Positions 26,343-35,645 of a DNA stretch of 64,000 nt are shown in pieces. Below the pieces are notes generated by a model, which searched no databases, was not told the origin of the DNA, and was given only the letters and a program-made list of their open reading frames with translations. Every line of letters starts with the position of its first letter. Within the stretch, counting starts at the first letter, position 1. The DNA lies in the NCBI RefSeq assembly GCF_014654785.1, contig NZ_BNBD01000008.1, positions 1 through 64,000 of the forward strand. The letters are read 5' to 3'. Both the position numbers and the translations under genes were made by a program. Origin of the DNA: Streptomyces mashuensis (GTDB taxonomy: Bacteria; Actinomycetota; Actinomycetes; Streptomycetales; Streptomycetaceae).

Positions 26343-27142
26343 ATGGAATGCAACCGGCATGGTCATCACGCGGACGAAAAACCTGCGGTCAATCACTCCT
26401 CTTGCTTCGAAAATATCGAAGAACTCTGCCACAGCCTTTCGAGCAACAGCTATCTCTTCTTACCAGGGAAGAGTATCGATGAATTACTCCGCCGCCGCGA
26501 CGCAGATGCGCTCGCCGACTGGGACGCATTCCGGCGGAGCTGGAACGCCATGCCGATGGACGGCTACATGGCGGACGGAGGGCGCTACCGCAGGCGGCGC
26601 CACGCCACACTGAGCGCGCCCGCGTCCGGCAGCGCCTACCGGGTTGAGCCACACCAGCCGCACTACCAGACCCTTCACTACAACACCCTGAACGGCGGCG
26701 TGGCGCGACATTACGAGCCGATCGACGACGCCATCCTGCGCGGCGCCACCATGAACAGCCTGTTCACCCTCGGCTGTGATGTCTTCGGGCGACTGGCCCC
26801 CTACTCCGCCTGGCACATCGAGACCCACCAGTTCCGCATCGAGCATCGGGCGGCGAGCCCGGCAAGGAGACCGGCAAGCCGACTCCCGAGGGAGTGCACC
26901 GGGACGGTGTGACCTTCGTGATGATGCTGATGGTGAACCGGTCCAACGTGCTCAACGGCGAAAGCACGATCTACGACCTCGACAAGAACCCGCTCGAGAA
27001 GTTCACTCTCGCCGAACCGCTCGACATGGCGATCGTCAACGACGAGCGTGTCTTCCACGGAGTCAGTCCGATCGATCAGCTGGAGGGTGACCGGCCCGCC
27101 GTGCGTGATGTGCTGGTCGTCACCTACCGCCACAAGCCCTGA
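26343..27142 (+). pseudogene. 2OG-Fe(II) amino-acid dioxygenase, one-base frameshift
   Basis: The first part (ATG 26343) runs to HQFRIE at nt 26843. The second part, in the +2-shifted frame, continues EGVHRDGVTFVMM, VNRSNVLNGES, VFHGVSPI and RDVLVVTYRHKP to the stop at 27142. Joined by one missing base after 26843 it would give about 265 residues of the PF10014 family, the group of free L-amino-acid hydroxylases such as isoleucine dioxygenase. The iron ligands are His-x-Asp (HRD) and the distal His in FHGVS. The frameshift may be real inactivation or a sequencing error. It is followed by a LysE/RhtB exporter, the same pairing as in known hydroxy-amino-acid loci. Confidence 0.75.
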
Positions 27143-27147
27143 GGCGC

Positions 27148-27179
27148 CGGCGGGGACCGCCGCTCGGCGGTCCCCGCCG
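27148..27179. terminator. perfect 14-bp hairpin between dioxygenase and exporter
   Basis: CGGCGGGGACCGCC and its exact complement flank a GCTC loop, 6 bp after the dioxygenase stop and 39 bp before the exporter ATG. There is no U-tract. It is probably a terminator or mRNA 3' stabiliser that lowers exporter expression relative to the enzyme. Confidence 0.75.
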
Positions 27180-27217
27180 TACACCGCCCACTACCCACCC
27201 CACCCGGAACAGGATCC

Positions 27218-27835
27218 ATGGCAGAACTTCTCGCCGTCGCCCTCATCACCGTGCTGGCCGTCGTCAGCCCCGGTGCCGACTTCGCGATGACCGTACGCAA
27301 CAGCTATCTCTACGGGCGCACTCCGGGACTACTTTCTGCCGCAGGAATTTCCCTCGGCGTACTCGTGCACGTCACCTACACCATTCTGGGCGTGGGCCTG
27401 CTCATATCCCATTCACCCTCAGTGTTCACGGTCATCAAGTTCGCCGGTGCCGCCTACCTCGTCTACATCGGATGCAGGACGTTCGCCAAACGCACCCAAC
27501 TGGACATCGACCTCTCCAACGGTCCGACCATTTCCCGCATGCAGGCGCTGCGGACCGGGTTCTTGACCAATGCGCTGAACCCGAAGACGACGCTGTTCGT
27601 GGTCAGCACGTTCACCCAGATCGTGCACGCGGACACGCCGGTGTGGCGCCAGGCCGGCTACGGGCTGTTCATGTCCCTGGCTCATCTGGTCTGGTTCACC
27701 ACGGCGGCGCTGTTCTTCTCGAACGACCGTCTACGCGCCCGGATGCTGCGCAGGCAGGTGCTGCTCAACCGGGTGATCGGCTCGGTGCTCGTCGGTCTTG
27801 GAGTGGCGTTGGCGCTCACACCGGCAACGCAGTGA
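27218..27835 (+). CDS. LysE/RhtB-family amino-acid exporter
   Basis: 205 residues, about six membrane helices. The N-terminal signature SPGADFAMTVRNS (family SPGPD...) and GFLTNALNPKTTLFV are diagnostic of LysE/RhtB transporters. It exports amino acids or derivatives. Lying directly behind an amino-acid dioxygenase, it would export hydroxylated amino acids (inference). The gene itself appears intact. Confidence 0.87.
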   Translation: MAELLAVALITVLAVVSPGADFAMTVRNSYLYGRTPGLLSAAGISLGVLVHVTYTILGVGLLISHSPSVFTVIKFAGAAYLVYIGCRTFAKRTQLDIDLSNGPTISRMQALRTGFLTNALNPKTTLFVVSTFTQIVHADTPVWRQAGYGLFMSLAHLVWFTTAALFFSNDRLRARMLRRQVLLNRVIGSVLVGLGVALALTPATQ

Positions 27836-27863
27836 CGCGGTTCAGTGCCGGTCCGGCAGGGAG

Positions 27864-28346
27864 TCACGCCGACGCGATCGACTCCACCCGGGGCCGGGCG
27901 ATCCGTACGTAGTCGGCCGTGGACAGGGCCAGGGAGCGGTCCAGGCGGGCAGCGTTGAAGAAGAACTCGGGGTGGGCCAGAAGAGCCGGGTCGGCGACGA
28001 GTTCGAGGTCGGGCGTGAAGGAGAAGGGCAGGATCGTGCCGGTCGCGCAGCCCGAGAGGCGCTCGGCTGTGTCCTGCGGGGCGAACCCCGCGTAGGTACC
28101 GCCGAGCAGGGTCTTGATCGCGGCGAGGTCGACGCGCTTGTCGCCGGGGACGACTGCCAGGACGTGGCGCTTGGTCTTCTTATCCAGTTTCACCATCACC
28201 ACGATGCACTTCGCGGCCCGGTCGAGGCCGTGGCTGCGCAGACGGCTCACGGCCTCGGTGGCGCCCTCGGGAGCGTGGTCGATCGTGCGGTAGGCGGCGC
28301 CGTGCTCGTCCAGCAGGGCGATCAGCTTCTCGTACGTCTCGGACAT
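27864..28346 (-). CDS. YbaK/EbsC-type aminoacyl-tRNA deacylase
   Basis: 160 residues from ATG 28346 (a GTG at 28355 is possible; GGAGTGGGGG lies upstream). YbaK/ProX-fold motifs: TIDHAPEGATEAVSRLR, the AAKCIVVMVKLD strand with conserved Lys, GDKRVDLAAIKTLLGG and GCATGTILPFSF. The family hydrolyses mischarged Cys-tRNA(Pro) or Ala-tRNA(Pro). Convergent with the exporter gene, 28-bp gap. Confidence 0.82.
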   Translation of the reverse strand: MSETYEKLIALLDEHGAAYRTIDHAPEGATEAVSRLRSHGLDRAAKCIVVMVKLDKKTKRHVLAVVPGDKRVDLAAIKTLLGGTYAGFAPQDTAERLSGCATGTILPFSFTPDLELVADPALLAHPEFFFNAARLDRSLALSTADYVRIARPRVESIASA

Positions 28347-28355
28347 TGCCCCCAC

Positions 28356-29332
28356 TCCGTTCCTGGCTCGTGCGCATGAGTATGCCGCGAGGCGGCAAAC
28401 CGTCCGTTGATCAGGGCGCGGAACAAGCCAGCGGACTCACTCCCCCCTTGGCTTCCGTCACGCCCGTCATTTCCGGGTCGGTGTCGTCGCAAAGGCGCGG
28501 AACTCATCGAGGGCGCGTGCCGGACCGCCCTGGACGAGGAGAACGAGAAGGGCCGAATTCCAGAGGCCGGCATCCTCGTCGGGGAGGTGTTCGGCATCCA
28601 GGAGGCGGCGTGCGGGGGTGGGGTCCGGATACGGCGCGCAGGGGTGCCGGCCCAATGGGGGCATGACGGCCACTGAGTCCCTCCGGGCTACCAGAGCATC
28701 CGGCGCGCACCACTCGCACGACCCCGCCTCGGAGTTGAGACGGTGAGGAGAACCGTGATCCGCACACCGAGGAACGAACAGGACGAGAGCGGCCTCGATC
28801 GGGCCCTGTGCAGCGTCACTGAGGCCATAGGCAAGACGGGGATATGAAGACGAATATCTGTTCGCCGCCGGCCTCGGCTTGGCCGCGCTGGTCCGCGGCG
28901 CCTTGTCGGAGGGGGCCGACGCGCCCACGCCGCCGCGGCTGGCGTGGCTGCCGTGTGCCTAGCAGCGGCAATCGTCTCACCGTCCGGCCTCTTGCCCGCA
29001 TCGAGGATGACGGCACCTCACCCCCGTACTGGGCGGATCTGGCGCCCGACGAGATTCGGGAGGCCCCGCGCGACGATGTTCGGCCTCAGCAGGTAAGCAT
29101 CCTGAAGCCGCTGGCCAGGACGAAGTTCCGGCATCCTCAGGCATCGTGTGTCGTCGCGGCCCTCGAAGGGGTCCTCCTGCTGCTGCCGAATTCCCTGACC
29201 TCTGCCTGCTGGCACGCCACCACCTTTGCCGAATGTCCGGCTTAACCCTCTCGGGCGGTTTGTGTGCCTAGCAGTAATCATCTTTGAGGTTTTCTGCTGT
29301 GCTGGACAGACCTGCACTCTGGAGGTCATGTC
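28356..29332. other. about 1 kb of probable gene debris
   Basis: No intact gene is supported. On the plus strand GAELIEGACRTALDEENEK (about 28497) and, after a frameshift, YEDEYLFAAGLGLAALVRG (about 28843) look like true coding scraps of unidentified proteins. GGAGG before 29333 belongs to the next gene. Confidence 0.4.
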
Positions 29333-29623
29333 ATGCGATTCCGCCAAGCCGCGTGGTACGCACCCGCCGCCGCAGCCCTGCTGGCTCTGACCATGTCGGC
29401 GGGACCCGCTCAGGCAGCCACCGGCACGTTCTTCTACACCGAGCAGCCCGGAGACCTCGAACGTTCGCTGACCAACCCCGCGGACAACATGTGCTTCAAC
29501 CTCGGAAACGGCGGGGGGCCGATCTCCAACCAGACCGACCGGGTAGCCAACGTCTACTTCCAGAGCAATTGCACCGGCGGAATCTTCGGATTCTTCAACC
29601 CTGGCAGCAACGGCACGCTGTAG
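29333..29623 (+). CDS. small secreted protein
   Basis: 96 residues with GGAGG 7 nt before the ATG. A clear signal peptide covers residues 1-28 (AAAALLALTMSAGPAQA|A). The mature part of about 68 residues has two Cys (DNMCFNLG and SNCTGG), likely one disulfide, and a Gly/Asn-rich beta pattern similar to small crystallin-like or I36-like secreted Streptomyces proteins. No specific function can be assigned. Confidence 0.7.
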   Translation: MRFRQAAWYAPAAAALLALTMSAGPAQAATGTFFYTEQPGDLERSLTNPADNMCFNLGNGGGPISNQTDRVANVYFQSNCTGGIFGFFNPGSNGTL

Positions 29624-29753
29624 GTGCCTGCCGACGGCCGATGAAGGCGGTCACCTACGCGCGAGAACAGCCGCAGCACTTCCATAGCCGAGGGCCGGAT
29701 ATCACCTCGCAGGTTCCCGCTGGGCCGGCCGGTCCCCGTGACGCACTGGACGA

Positions 29754-29942
29754 TCACCGGCAGTGCGGGGCGTGGGTCCTGATCTCGTGGGCGGCGGCCA
29801 GCGCGGCTTCGAACTGGGGGCGGACGCGCACCCGGGTGCTGATCTTCTTGGCGAAGATCTTGTCCCGGGGGATGTTCTTCGCGGCGAGCGCGGCAAGCTG
29901 GGAGTCGAGCTCCTGGCCGAGTGCGGTACTCATCACGGTCAT
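29754..29942 (-). pseudogene. serine recombinase (resolvase) fragment
   Basis: The minus strand reads GQELDSQLAALAAKNIP, then FAKKISTRVRVRPQFEAAL. This matches the N-terminal catalytic domain of resolvase/invertase-type recombinases just after the missing YxRVS catalytic start. The motif that should follow (HEMKRLGR) is lost in a frame change after HAPHCR. It is a remnant without catalytic Ser or DNA-binding domain. Confidence 0.6.
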
Positions 29943-30109
29943 GACCCGGCGCCTGGCGCGCGGCGACCGTCCACGCTGCAACACCCGGGACAAGAAGCAT
30001 CCCACCGGCTGGCTGACACACGGACCTCAGCCACCTGACTCGTCATTCCCGCCGAAACGTTGCGGCCAGCGCAGGAGCTCACGTGTCCAGCCCCCTCTCC
30101 GCCGTCAGC

Positions 30110-30298
30110 TCATTGGCGCTGACCCGGCAGACCGATCACAGATCGGACAGCCGCTGCGGCCGCGTCCACCGCGTTCTGGGCAGCGGACGCGAGCCCGTCG
30201 CCGATCGGGGCCGCTTGCGCAGGGGCCGTACCAGCAATGGCGAAGCTGACGAAGGCACCAAGCAAGACAGCGGTGAGTCGGGTGCGCGCTCGATTCAT
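30110..30298 (-). CDS. very small secreted protein
   Basis: 62 residues from ATG 30298. The signal peptide (LTAVLLGAFVSFAIAGTAPAQA) is followed by a 36-residue Ala-rich amphipathic tail (NAVDAAAAAVRSVIG). The ribosome site is only GGGG about 8 nt upstream. No family recognised. Confidence 0.5.
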   Translation of the reverse strand: MNRARTRLTAVLLGAFVSFAIAGTAPAQAAPIGDGLASAAQNAVDAAAAAVRSVIGLPGQRQ

Positions 30299-30736
30299 AG
30301 GTACTGCCCCAGGCGAAGAGACCGACAGAGCCTCATGTCGCATGGCTTCCCGCGCCGGCAATGCCTACGCCCACAGTTGGGAGCCCTGAAGCAGATCTGG
30401 GTGTACCGGCGTCAAACATCGCTCCCGCGTACGCCTGCACGCCAAGTAGTGCAGGGGGGCGACGGATGTCCAACACGTTGCCAGCCTGGTCCAGGGCCGT
30501 CAGCCGGCTGACAGCCAGAAGGAGACAAATACGGGAAATACAGGCATCATCTGTCGGACCCGCACCGAACACTTCAGTAGCACCACGGGAGATTTCAGCT
30601 GGGCGTCGGCCGGCTCGAGCTTCGCATGAGCGCGCCCGCATCGGCGACTACCGAAACCTTCCGTTCGGTCTGACATTGCCGGCCTGTGTCTCTTGCCCCT
30701 GCCGCACCTTCGCGCCGTACCGGTGCTGGTCCCTAG

Positions 30737-30995
30737 TCACTTGACCGGGATGAGACGCCACTTCTGCCGGTCCTCGCTGCGGCCGGTCCGCTGGATGGCG
30801 TGGGCGCCGCGCTCTGTGCTGCCGTCCGCCCCGTCGAGAGCTCTGCCGCCGCCGGTGTTGTAGACGATGTAGATGCCGTCGTCCTCGACCTGCGCACCCC
30901 GGTCGTCGGCCCACGCCGCAGTCCTCGGCGTGGGCCGTTCGGCGTCGCTGAGCGCGGTGTTGCATGTCTTTGCGGTCCAGCGACCACCGTCAGGT
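30737..30995 (-). pseudogene. RICIN-type carbohydrate-binding domain remnant
   Basis: The minus strand gives GGRWTAKTCNTALSD, then DGIYIVYNTGGGRALDG, an AIQRTGRSE segment, and QKWRLIPVK before the stop. The Y-I-Y-N-x-GGG-x-LD, Q-K-W-x-L-IP order is one beta-trefoil (RICIN) repeat set from a secreted lectin or glycosidase C-terminus. No start codon, signal or catalytic domain is present. The remainder of 30299-31154 shows nothing else. Confidence 0.45.
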
Positions 30996-31154
30996 GGGCT
31001 GAGTCCGCCTACCGGACGACGGCGCCCGTGGTACCGACTGCCAGTGCGTCACCCGCCGTCAGCCCGTCCGAGGTGAACATGCACCGTGACAGAGTTCGGG
31101 ACGTCGCCGGATCGGTAGGCCACGAGGGGGTCGGGGATGAGCTGCCTCACCGGG

Positions 31155-31955
31155 TCAGCCTTTCAGGCTGTAGAAGTGGATTCGTGTGTTCGGCCTGAAC
31201 CCGATGCGCGGGTACACCGGGGCTCCGGCGGCGGTGGCGTGCAGCGTGGCGCGGGTCAGTCCGGTGGCTCGCGCGCCTTCGTAGAGCGCTTTGCGTGTGA
31301 CCGCCTCGCCGTAGCCCTTGCGCTGCCATTGCGGGTCCGTGGCGACGTACGCGACGAAGAGGCGGCCTTGTGCCTCGACTGTGGCGGCGCACGCCACTGG
31401 TTCGTCGCCTCGCATGGCCAGGTAGGCGTAGATCTCGTTCTTCCAGATGGCGGATCCGGTCAGGCCGTCGCGGCCGTCCTCCAGGGGCAGCCCGTACGCG
31501 CGTGATTGGAGGTCGGCGTAGGCCCGCAACTGGTCGTCGGTGCGTACACGGGCGAACGTCAGGTCGGGGTGGACCGGTTCGGGGATGGGGAGCAGGTCGC
31601 CGGCCATGCCCGTGCCGGGAAAGGCGTACTGGAGGCCGGCCTGCTCGGCTGTCGTCTCCAGGGCGGAGCGGGCATCGTTGTCGAGAAGGTCTTCGAAGAG
31701 CCACAAGAAGCCCGGGTATTTTTTCGTCCGCATGATGTCCGCGGCCTGGCCCAGACGGTGCCTGACGAGCTCCGTTCCTGCTCCCTCCTCGGTCAAGGTG
31801 ATGCAGTTCCAGAACCCGAACCGGCTGTCGGCCCAGCGAACGGCGATGCCGGGAAGGTCGCGCACGTCCGCATCCGGGTCACGGTCGAGCACCAGGGTCC
31901 GCCACACCGTGGTGAGCTGCTGTAGCGATTCAACGGACTCCGCGGAAATGGTCAC
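31155..31955 (-). CDS. GNAT-family N-acetyltransferase
   Basis: 266 residues from GTG 31955, with GGAGG 4 nt upstream. The C-terminal GNAT core has DPQWQRKGYGEAVTRKAL (CoA loop) and VYPRIGFRPN; the N-terminal half is a diverged GNAT-like lobe. It lies 109 bp downstream of the amino-acid permease gene in the same direction, and the two may form an operon in which an imported amine is acetylated (inference). Confidence 0.8.
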   Translation of the reverse strand: MTISAESVESLQQLTTVWRTLVLDRDPDADVRDLPGIAVRWADSRFGFWNCITLTEEGAGTELVRHRLGQAADIMRTKKYPGFLWLFEDLLDNDARSALETTAEQAGLQYAFPGTGMAGDLLPIPEPVHPDLTFARVRTDDQLRAYADLQSRAYGLPLEDGRDGLTGSAIWKNEIYAYLAMRGDEPVACAATVEAQGRLFVAYVATDPQWQRKGYGEAVTRKALYEGARATGLTRATLHATAAGAPVYPRIGFRPNTRIHFYSLKG

Positions 31956-32064
31956 GATGCCTCCATGGCGTTGCGTGCTTTCAGGGTTGCTAAGGGGGTG
32001 GTGGATGCCTTCGGTGCTTCGGCAACAGTGGGGGCTCTGCCTGCGACCTGCGCTCCTGGTGTCG

Positions 32065-33594
32065 TCAGATGATGTTCTCCGCCTCTTTGATCTGGTCGTG
32101 GGCGTTCGCCGTGCTGGAGCGGGGCACTCCGTAGGAGTGGCGTCCGACGCGCCACCACAGTGCGGCCAGGGCGAGGGCCACCAGCAAGGCGAGGGGGGTG
32201 TAGTTGAAGCTGGTGGCCGTGATCGGGCTGGACTGTGGCAGCAGGAACAGCACGGTGACCGAGACGGCCCAGAGCACTGCCACCCAGCCGATGGGCCGGC
32301 TCCAGCGGCCCAGGTGCCAGGGGCCGGGGACGAACCGGTCCCGGTGGCGCAGTCGCAGCAGCACCGGGATGGCGTAGGCCGGGGTGAAACCCACGACGGA
32401 GATTGCGGTCACCGCGGAGAACGCCGTGGTGGAGTACAGGGACGGCAGGGCGAGCACGAAGGCGACACCGACTGCGAGCCAGACAGCGTTGGCCGGGATG
32501 GCCGTACGGCGGCTGATCTTCTGCCAGTGCACGGAGCCGGGCAGGGCGCCGTCCCGGGCGAAGGCGTAGCTCATGCGGCTGGCGGAGGCGGTTACGGTGT
32601 AGCCGCACAGGAACTGCGCAGCGATGATCACCAGCAGCAGCGCCTTCGCCGTCGCCACGCCCAGAGCGTCCAGGAAGATCTGTGCCACTGGCACCCCTGT
32701 CGGACTGCCCAGGGTTGCGGCGTAGTCCTGGATGGCGAACAGCAGGGCAACCAGCAGGATGCCGCCAGCGATCCAGGAGACCACCACCGAGCGGATGATC
32801 CCGCGCGCCGCGGCCACAGAAGCCCCGCTGGTCTCCTCGCTCAAGTGGGCCGAGGTGTCGTAGCCGGCCAGGGCGAAGCACGGCAGCAGCATGCCCAGCA
32901 GGATCACGTACACGGAGCTCGACCAGCCGGTGTGGTTGGTGAACTCGGAGAGCACGAAGCCGGCCGGCTGGTGGTGGGTGGGGATGAGAGTCAGGGCGCC
33001 GATGATGACGACGGCCCCGGCCAGGTGCCACCACGCGCTCAGGGAGGTCAGGATGTTCATCAGCCGGGTGCCGAGGAGATTCAGGACCGCATGCAGCGCC
33101 AGGATGATCGCATAGAGGACCAGCAGTGAACCCGGAGTGGGCACGTAGCCGAACTGCAGGTTCGCCCAGGCAGCGGTGAAGGTCGCGATGCCGTAGTCCT
33201 GGGCCGCGATCCCGCCGAGCAGCCCCAGAAGGTTGAGCCAGCCGGTGTACCAGCTCCACCGCTCACCGCCGAGCTGGCGGGCCATGTAGTACAGGCCGCC
33301 GCTGGTGGGGTAGCGGGAGGTGATCTCGGCCAGCACTGCGGCCAGGCACAGCACCAGCGGCCCCACGCAGAGCCACCCCCACACCACCACTGCGGGCCCA
33401 CCGCTGTTCAGGCCGTAGCCGAAGAGCAGCAGTGTCCCGGACATGATGGAGATGACCGACAGGGAAGCGGAGAAGTTGCCGAAGGCGCCCATGCGCCGGT
33501 GCAGTTGCTGGGTATAGCCGAGCTCCCTGAGTATGCGCTCGTCGTCGTCCAACGAATCGGACCGCTGCCGTCGTGCATGTGCTGATGGACACAT
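32065..33594 (-). CDS. APC-family amino-acid permease
   Basis: 509 residues with about 12 membrane helices. The N-terminal RMGAFGNFSASLSVISI and SRYPTSGGLYYMARQLGG are the consensus of the GABA/choline-type amino-acid permease branch (AAT/ACT). GCGGAGA lies upstream of ATG 33594. It probably imports an amino acid or polyamine. It precedes the GNAT gene. Confidence 0.88.
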   Translation of the reverse strand: MCPSAHARRQRSDSLDDDERILRELGYTQQLHRRMGAFGNFSASLSVISIMSGTLLLFGYGLNSGGPAVVVWGWLCVGPLVLCLAAVLAEITSRYPTSGGLYYMARQLGGERWSWYTGWLNLLGLLGGIAAQDYGIATFTAAWANLQFGYVPTPGSLLVLYAIILALHAVLNLLGTRLMNILTSLSAWWHLAGAVVIIGALTLIPTHHQPAGFVLSEFTNHTGWSSSVYVILLGMLLPCFALAGYDTSAHLSEETSGASVAAARGIIRSVVVSWIAGGILLVALLFAIQDYAATLGSPTGVPVAQIFLDALGVATAKALLLVIIAAQFLCGYTVTASASRMSYAFARDGALPGSVHWQKISRRTAIPANAVWLAVGVAFVLALPSLYSTTAFSAVTAISVVGFTPAYAIPVLLRLRHRDRFVPGPWHLGRWSRPIGWVAVLWAVSVTVLFLLPQSSPITATSFNYTPLALLVALALAALWWRVGRHSYGVPRSSTANAHDQIKEAENII

Positions 33595-33694
33595 CGAGAA
33601 TCTCCGCGCGGGGAAGAGCAGAAAAGGGAAGGCAGGGTGGTTCCAGGGCCGTCAGTGCGGGAAGGCGGTGCCCGCCAGGAAAGCCCACAGGTGT

Positions 33695-34717
33695 TCACGG
33701 TCTTCTTCCCGCCTTGGGCAGTGGCTGGAGCCGCCGCAGGCAGGCGCTGCGGGTCGTCTCGAACTCCTCCCACCACCGGTCCGGGTCGTGCGTGATGTAC
33801 TGCCAGGGGGCCGGGGTTGCGAAGTCGCCGATGGCCTGGAACACGGCAGCCGCCTCGTTCAGGAAGCCGCCTGCCGTCAGCGCATGGGCCAGATGGTTCA
33901 AGTCGGTAGCGGAACCGGCCGCCGGGTCGCAATGGCAGAACCAGTCCTCGAAAGCCTTGGCGATGACCGGAGTGATGGAATCATTGACCCACCACAGGCT
34001 CAGCATGGCGTCACCTCTGCTCCGCCGAGCCCGGTACTCCTCCATATGGGCGTAGAGAGGCAGGAGAAGCAACGGCGAGCCGAGCGGCGCCTTGGAGACC
34101 GACCAGCGGGCGAAGTCCATCGCAACCGCCCCCTGGCTGAGATACGCCGATTTCGGGCCTGCCTGGAGCACCCGGAGCATGCGGTGCCATGCCTCGCGAC
34201 TGAACGCATCCCGCCGGTGTGCGGCTTCCAGCAGTCCCCACGGCCCATGCGGGAGCAGGACATCCGGCGGCGGCGGGGCCACACGATGCTCCGGAAAGCG
34301 TCCGGTCCGGTCCGTTTCTGCCAGGGCCAGTAAGCAGATCGGGGCCACCGGGTCCCCGGGGTGCAGATCGCCCGCCCTGCGGCATGCCTGCCGCGCCCTG
34401 TCCGCCAGCTCATCCAGCTGATGTGCCCGCCGTGGATCTGCCGTCGACCGTCTGCTGCGGTGGGCGTCCAGTGCCCGCTCGGTAGTCACCCGGGCATGCA
34501 TCACCTGGGCAGCGACACTCTGCGGCTCTTCCTTCAGCCACAGCTCGACCACGTTGCGCCGGGCAGCTGCCACGCCCAGCACCTGCGTGCGAGTGGTCCA
34601 CTCCCGCCAGGTTCGCGTCTGAGCCAGTACCTGTCGCATCTGCATCCAGTGCCCGGCCTTCACGTCCTGCACTGCTGCGTAGAGAGCGGTATCACGGCCG
34701 GCCGGGTGGTAGCTCAC
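33695..34717 (-). CDS. hypothetical protein of a Streptomyces-specific family
   Basis: About 340 residues from GTG 34717. No catalytic motif is recognised. The protein is Trp/His/Arg-rich, helical, with WLLAxxxRD-like repeats (LLEAAHRRDAFSREAW, RMLRVLQAG) suggesting a TPR-like or DUF4034-like helical fold. The start is uncertain; ATG 34648 (MQMRQV) is an alternative. It is divergent from debris on its right, with the permease gene downstream. Confidence 0.55.
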   Translation of the reverse strand: MSYHPAGRDTALYAAVQDVKAGHWMQMRQVLAQTRTWREWTTRTQVLGVAAARRNVVELWLKEEPQSVAAQVMHARVTTERALDAHRSRRSTADPRRAHQLDELADRARQACRRAGDLHPGDPVAPICLLALAETDRTGRFPEHRVAPPPPDVLLPHGPWGLLEAAHRRDAFSREAWHRMLRVLQAGPKSAYLSQGAVAMDFARWSVSKAPLGSPLLLLPLYAHMEEYRARRSRGDAMLSLWWVNDSITPVIAKAFEDWFCHCDPAAGSATDLNHLAHALTAGGFLNEAAAVFQAIGDFATPAPWQYITHDPDRWWEEFETTRSACLRRLQPLPKAGRRP

Positions 34718-35274
34718 CACCAGCGGAGACCCCCCGTCGGTAACGGAGCGGGTTGGACGGCTGGCACCCGGGCGCGGAGTGGCACGACCCGCCGGCCATC
34801 GGAGCGTGGTGAGGGGAGGAAACAACCAGCAGCCGAGGCGGGGTTCGTAGCCGACTGCGGACCAGCGCCACGCTGGTCTGTCGCAGGCGCCGGGCGCCCA
34901 AATCTGTGACGTCCCGCATCGAGACTGGCAAAGACCCCAGGGGACGGGACGGATAAGCACAACGCTACGGCGTTCCGGGACTGAGACCGACCGCCTGGAA
35001 AGGGCATCAGTGCTCCAATGCGACCATGAGCAAGGCATCAGGGACGGGAACAGGGAGACGGGTGCCGCGACGCGGATGCCTCCTGACAGCCGCTGACGAC
35101 GTGGGGCACCGTAGCAGTGCAGCATGCACGCATTGAAGTGAATCACCGTGCGTTTCAGCGTAGTTGGGGTTGTCCTCCTGGCCGTATCTGCCGTTCGGTT
35201 CCGCGGCGGGGCTGTACTGCCGCACGGCACGGTCAAGCCCACGCCCGCGCTCTCGGTCGCATCGGCGGATGCCC
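34718..35274. other. no supportable gene
   Basis: Frames on both strands are short or lack any domain, and base composition and codon-position GC are irregular. I see no RNA gene or repeat. Confidence 0.4.
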
Positions 35275-35645
35275 CACCGTTACCACCGCGCTCGTTGACC
35301 AGCTCGACCACCTGAGCATCTTCCGCAAGCAGCGGGAGCTCTTCGACTACCTGCACGACTGCGCCGACCAATTCGCTGTGCGCTCCCGCATTCGCTTCCG
35401 GCACGAGCTGACCGAGGCGCGCTGGGACGACCTGGGCAAGCGCTGGCGGATCTCGACCACGGGCAGGGACTACGCCGTCCGGGTGCTGATCACCGGCACC
35501 GGATGCCTCAGCGAGACCGCAAGGTCAACAGCGCCCTGTATGTGGGGCCGGGAGATCCGTGCCTTCGTCATGGCGCGTCATGCCGACCTGCAAGCGCCTG
35601 CTCTTCTCGGACACGTACTACCCGGCGATCCAGCAACTCAACGCC
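35275..35645 (+). pseudogene. Baeyer-Villiger monooxygenase fragments
   Basis: FRKQRELFDYLHDCADQF, then IRFRHELTEARWDD and VRVLITGTGCLSE, match the middle of a flavin-containing Baeyer-Villiger monooxygenase. After a deletion and frame changes, VNSALYVGREIRAF and CKRLLFSDTYYPAIQQLN match its C-terminal part (usual form kRvLLSDdYYPAL). Both FAD/NADP Rossmann motifs are missing. It is a collapsed gene. Confidence 0.55.
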
